The notes beneath the pieces are model-generated. The model saw nothing but the letters and a program-made list of their open reading frames with translations. It was not told the origin of the DNA and ran no database searches. Both the position numbers and the translations under genes were made by a program. A stretch of 64,000 bases of DNA from Paenactinomyces guangxiensis (lineage in GTDB: Bacteria; Bacillota; Bacilli; Thermoactinomycetales; Thermoactinomycetaceae), in the NCBI RefSeq assembly GCF_016055185.1, contig NZ_JAECVR010000012.1:62001-126000 (forward strand). Reading direction: 5' to 3'. Positions 62,442-64,000 of this stretch are shown in pieces; positions within the stretch are counted from its first letter, which is position 1, and the number at the start of each line of letters is the position of its first letter.

Positions 62442-62669
62442 ATATTTTGCCTCCCAGCACCTTGTGAGAGGACTTAGATCTTTTTAAGAAAAGAGCCCTC
62501 TCTCCAGCATGCTATTTTGAAAGAATCCATTCTTCTTCAAACAGCGTCACTCCCTTCTAGAAGCTTAAATATGGAAACAGCATAAAAGCCAAAATAAATT
62601 ATAACATTTCATAATCATTTGATGAGCAATATAACTAAGTTATTTTTTTAATTTTTCATCATCGTACAA

Positions 62670-62704
62670 AATTCGTTTGTATTTATTAAGGATACAAACG
62701 AATT
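62670..62704. repeat. 13-bp inverted repeat before the integrase fragment
   Basis: AATTCGTTTGTAT/ATACAAACGAATT, 9-base spacer, followed by TATAAT (62710-62715). Operator, or remnant of an attachment site. Confidence 0.55.
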
Positions 62705-62789
62705 CATGATATAATTCATCTACCATCCTTAAAAAATGGATGCCATAATGCGGTTTAAATTGGTTTGTATCCGCAGAAAGGAAATACAT

Positions 62790-63134
62790 ATGAAGATTTT
62801 AGAGCGTTATTATGTAGAATTGGAGAAAAAGGGACTATCCAGTAGCACCATCCGTCAACACCAGCAAAGTATATCCCGCTTTATGAAGTGGTTCAATACG
62901 ATGTCTGAATTTAAAGACAATGATTTTTCAGGCTGGCAAAAAGTAATCCCAAAAGACATACAGCAATTCCGTAGACTATCTGGAAAAGGATTGTATGCTG
63001 ATGGAATGGGAACGACAGAAATGAAAAAATCCCTCTCCGTTGGTACGATCAATAACACGGTTAAGCACTTAAAGCAATTCTTTGGTTGGCTATTGGGGCT
63101 GTCCCATCCTTTTGGGACAGCCCCAACTGGCTAA
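62790..63134 (+). pseudogene. Tyrosine recombinase, N-terminal half only
   Basis: 114 codons of SAM-like core-binding domain (LERYYVELEKKGLSSSTIRQ..., SVGTINNTVKHLKQFFGWLL). It then breaks into LSHPFGTAPTG, encoded by a short palindrome at 63093-63126. No catalytic residues remain. A catalytic half lacking this part is at 40318-40782. Confidence 0.75.
63093..63126. repeat. 14-bp palindrome at the integrase break
   Basis: TTGGGGCTGTCCCA/TGGGACAGCCCCAA around 6 bases. It resembles insertion-sequence ends placed back to back, possibly a deletion scar. Confidence 0.6.
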
Positions 63135-63145
63135 AGCCATAAATA

Positions 63146-63182
63146 AAAGAATGAGTACCCATTTAATAGGTACTCATTCTTT
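63146..63182. terminator. Bidirectional terminator
   Basis: AAAGAATGAGTACC/GGTACTCATTCTTT with an 8-base loop, between convergent genes. Confidence 0.85.
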
Positions 63183-63192
63183 GTTAAAAATG

Positions 63193-63918
63193 TTATTTTG
63201 CAATTTTTAAGTCCTCTAATTTCCAATAAAAATTGTTGGGAAGATTTATGTCAAGATGTTTGTCATTACCCAGTTGCTTATACTCAGGTGAATTTTTAAT
63301 CTTTTCTTCTAATACCTTTTCTGAAACATCTACTACAAATACCCGGTTGTCGTTGTGAAGTTTATCAAACAATTCTTGCTTCACTGGCATTTTCCCCTTA
63401 AAGAGATATACTCCTTTAATAGTTTTTGATCCACCAAGAAACTCTTTAATTCGTTGTTCAGGATAGATATCTCCACCTTCAGGTCGACCCCCAAGGGTTG
63501 CTCGAATTCCGTGTTCATCAATCACTCGAATTTCAAATTTTTCTACCTCTAAGCCATTTTCTGTAACAAAATTTTCAAATTCCTGAGCCGAAAGTGCCTC
63601 TTTCATAGAAATCGTTACCGGGATCTTGTCATGGCCCTTTTTCGCTAACATATTAAATTGATTAGGCATTTCGTTACGATATTGCTCAAGTTCGTTTAGT
63701 GAGGGATTATCATTAGAAAACGTGATGTTTACGTTTATTTCTTTTGAATCCTGTTTGTTTGTGGCTATTAGTTGAACGATACTATTAGCTAATTTTTCAT
63801 CCTTCAAAACCTTAGCTTTTTCTTCTTTGAAATCCTGACTTGCAAAAAGAGAACCAGTTGTAAGTACACCAAAAACAATTGCTCCAAATAGAAGCGTTAT
63901 AATCATTTTTATATTCAC
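63193..63918 (-). CDS. Secreted protein of unknown function
   Basis: 241 aa from GTG 63918 behind GGAGG. Signal peptide 1-26 (ending LFASQ). The mature part is charged and mixed; no motif I know. 63919-64000 shows no gene. Confidence 0.7.
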   Translation of the reverse strand: MNIKMIITLLFGAIVFGVLTTGSLFASQDFKEEKAKVLKDEKLANSIVQLIATNKQDSKEINVNITFSNDNPSLNELEQYRNEMPNQFNMLAKKGHDKIPVTISMKEALSAQEFENFVTENGLEVEKFEIRVIDEHGIRATLGGRPEGGDIYPEQRIKEFLGGSKTIKGVYLFKGKMPVKQELFDKLHNDNRVFVVDVSEKVLEEKIKNSPEYKQLGNDKHLDINLPNNFYWKLEDLKIAK

Positions 63919-64000
63919 TTTTTTGCCTCCAATCTTTATTTCCTAAGCTAGGGATTAGTGAGTGTTATAATAAACATCTTGAAGGGCTGGATTAGAATAA

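Overview
The window joins a siphovirus-type prophage (about 1 to 30.3 kb; its left end lies outside) to a Gram-positive, low-GC (Bacillota) chromosome (about 30.4 to 64 kb). A close match to mature thermitase at 44966-46117, together with lexA/XerS-like and secreted-enzyme genes, points to the family Thermoactinomycetaceae. That assignment is inference from recognised protein families, not from a search.

Prophage, rightward part. An early region (ssb, replication initiator, DnaB-like helicase, resolvase-like nuclease, MazG-like pyrophosphohydrolase, many small ORFs) runs to an ArpU/RinA-like activator at 5857. Promoters in this part carry repeated TTGCG-N3-CGCAA palindromes. The late region opens with a small terminase subunit (7687). 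It is then interrupted by a small antisense gene, a 64-aa ORF, about 900 nt of very structured non-coding sequence that looks like a giant phage ncRNA (GOLLD/ROOL type) and an orphan N4-cytosine-type DNA methylase. After that come the large terminase, a portal fused to a MuF-like domain, HK97-type protease and capsid, connectors, two tail-tube-like paralogues, tail assembly chaperones joined by a -1 frameshift, tape measure, Dit, Gp37-like and fibre-like proteins, holin and a SPOR-domain amidase. The capsid and tail genes are tightly packed or overlapping.

Prophage, leftward part (26.0-29.9 kb). A minus-strand operon runs from a promoter at 29828-29856 that carries the same palindromes. It includes a ParM-type actin homologue and a small ParR-like partner, so the element may be maintained as a plasmid at some stage. 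I found no GATC tetranucleotide in the first 30.5 kb, while GATC is common in the host part.

Host part. After a lipoprotein, an MFS/AraC pair and an EamA exporter comes a decayed island (34.8-42.5 kb). It holds a frameshifted response regulator fused to histidine kinase remnants, a Tn3-family transposase with internal deletion, a frameshifted DUF47 gene, an intact arsenic cassette (arsR-acr3-arsC), an integrase catalytic-half fragment and a broken acetyltransferase. Next come an MBL-fold hydrolase, an isochorismatase-like protein lacking its catalytic Cys, a MarR/YciI pair, thermitase, a TetR-ABC exporter operon with one nonsense codon, two MOSC proteins, a SUKH protein, trhO, an actinobacterial-looking secreted protein, a XerS-like recombinase beside SOS-regulated lexA, a Gfo/Idh/MocA oxidoreductase, a secreted M1 peptidase, a phosphotransferase, the N-terminal half of an integrase and a secreted protein of unknown function.
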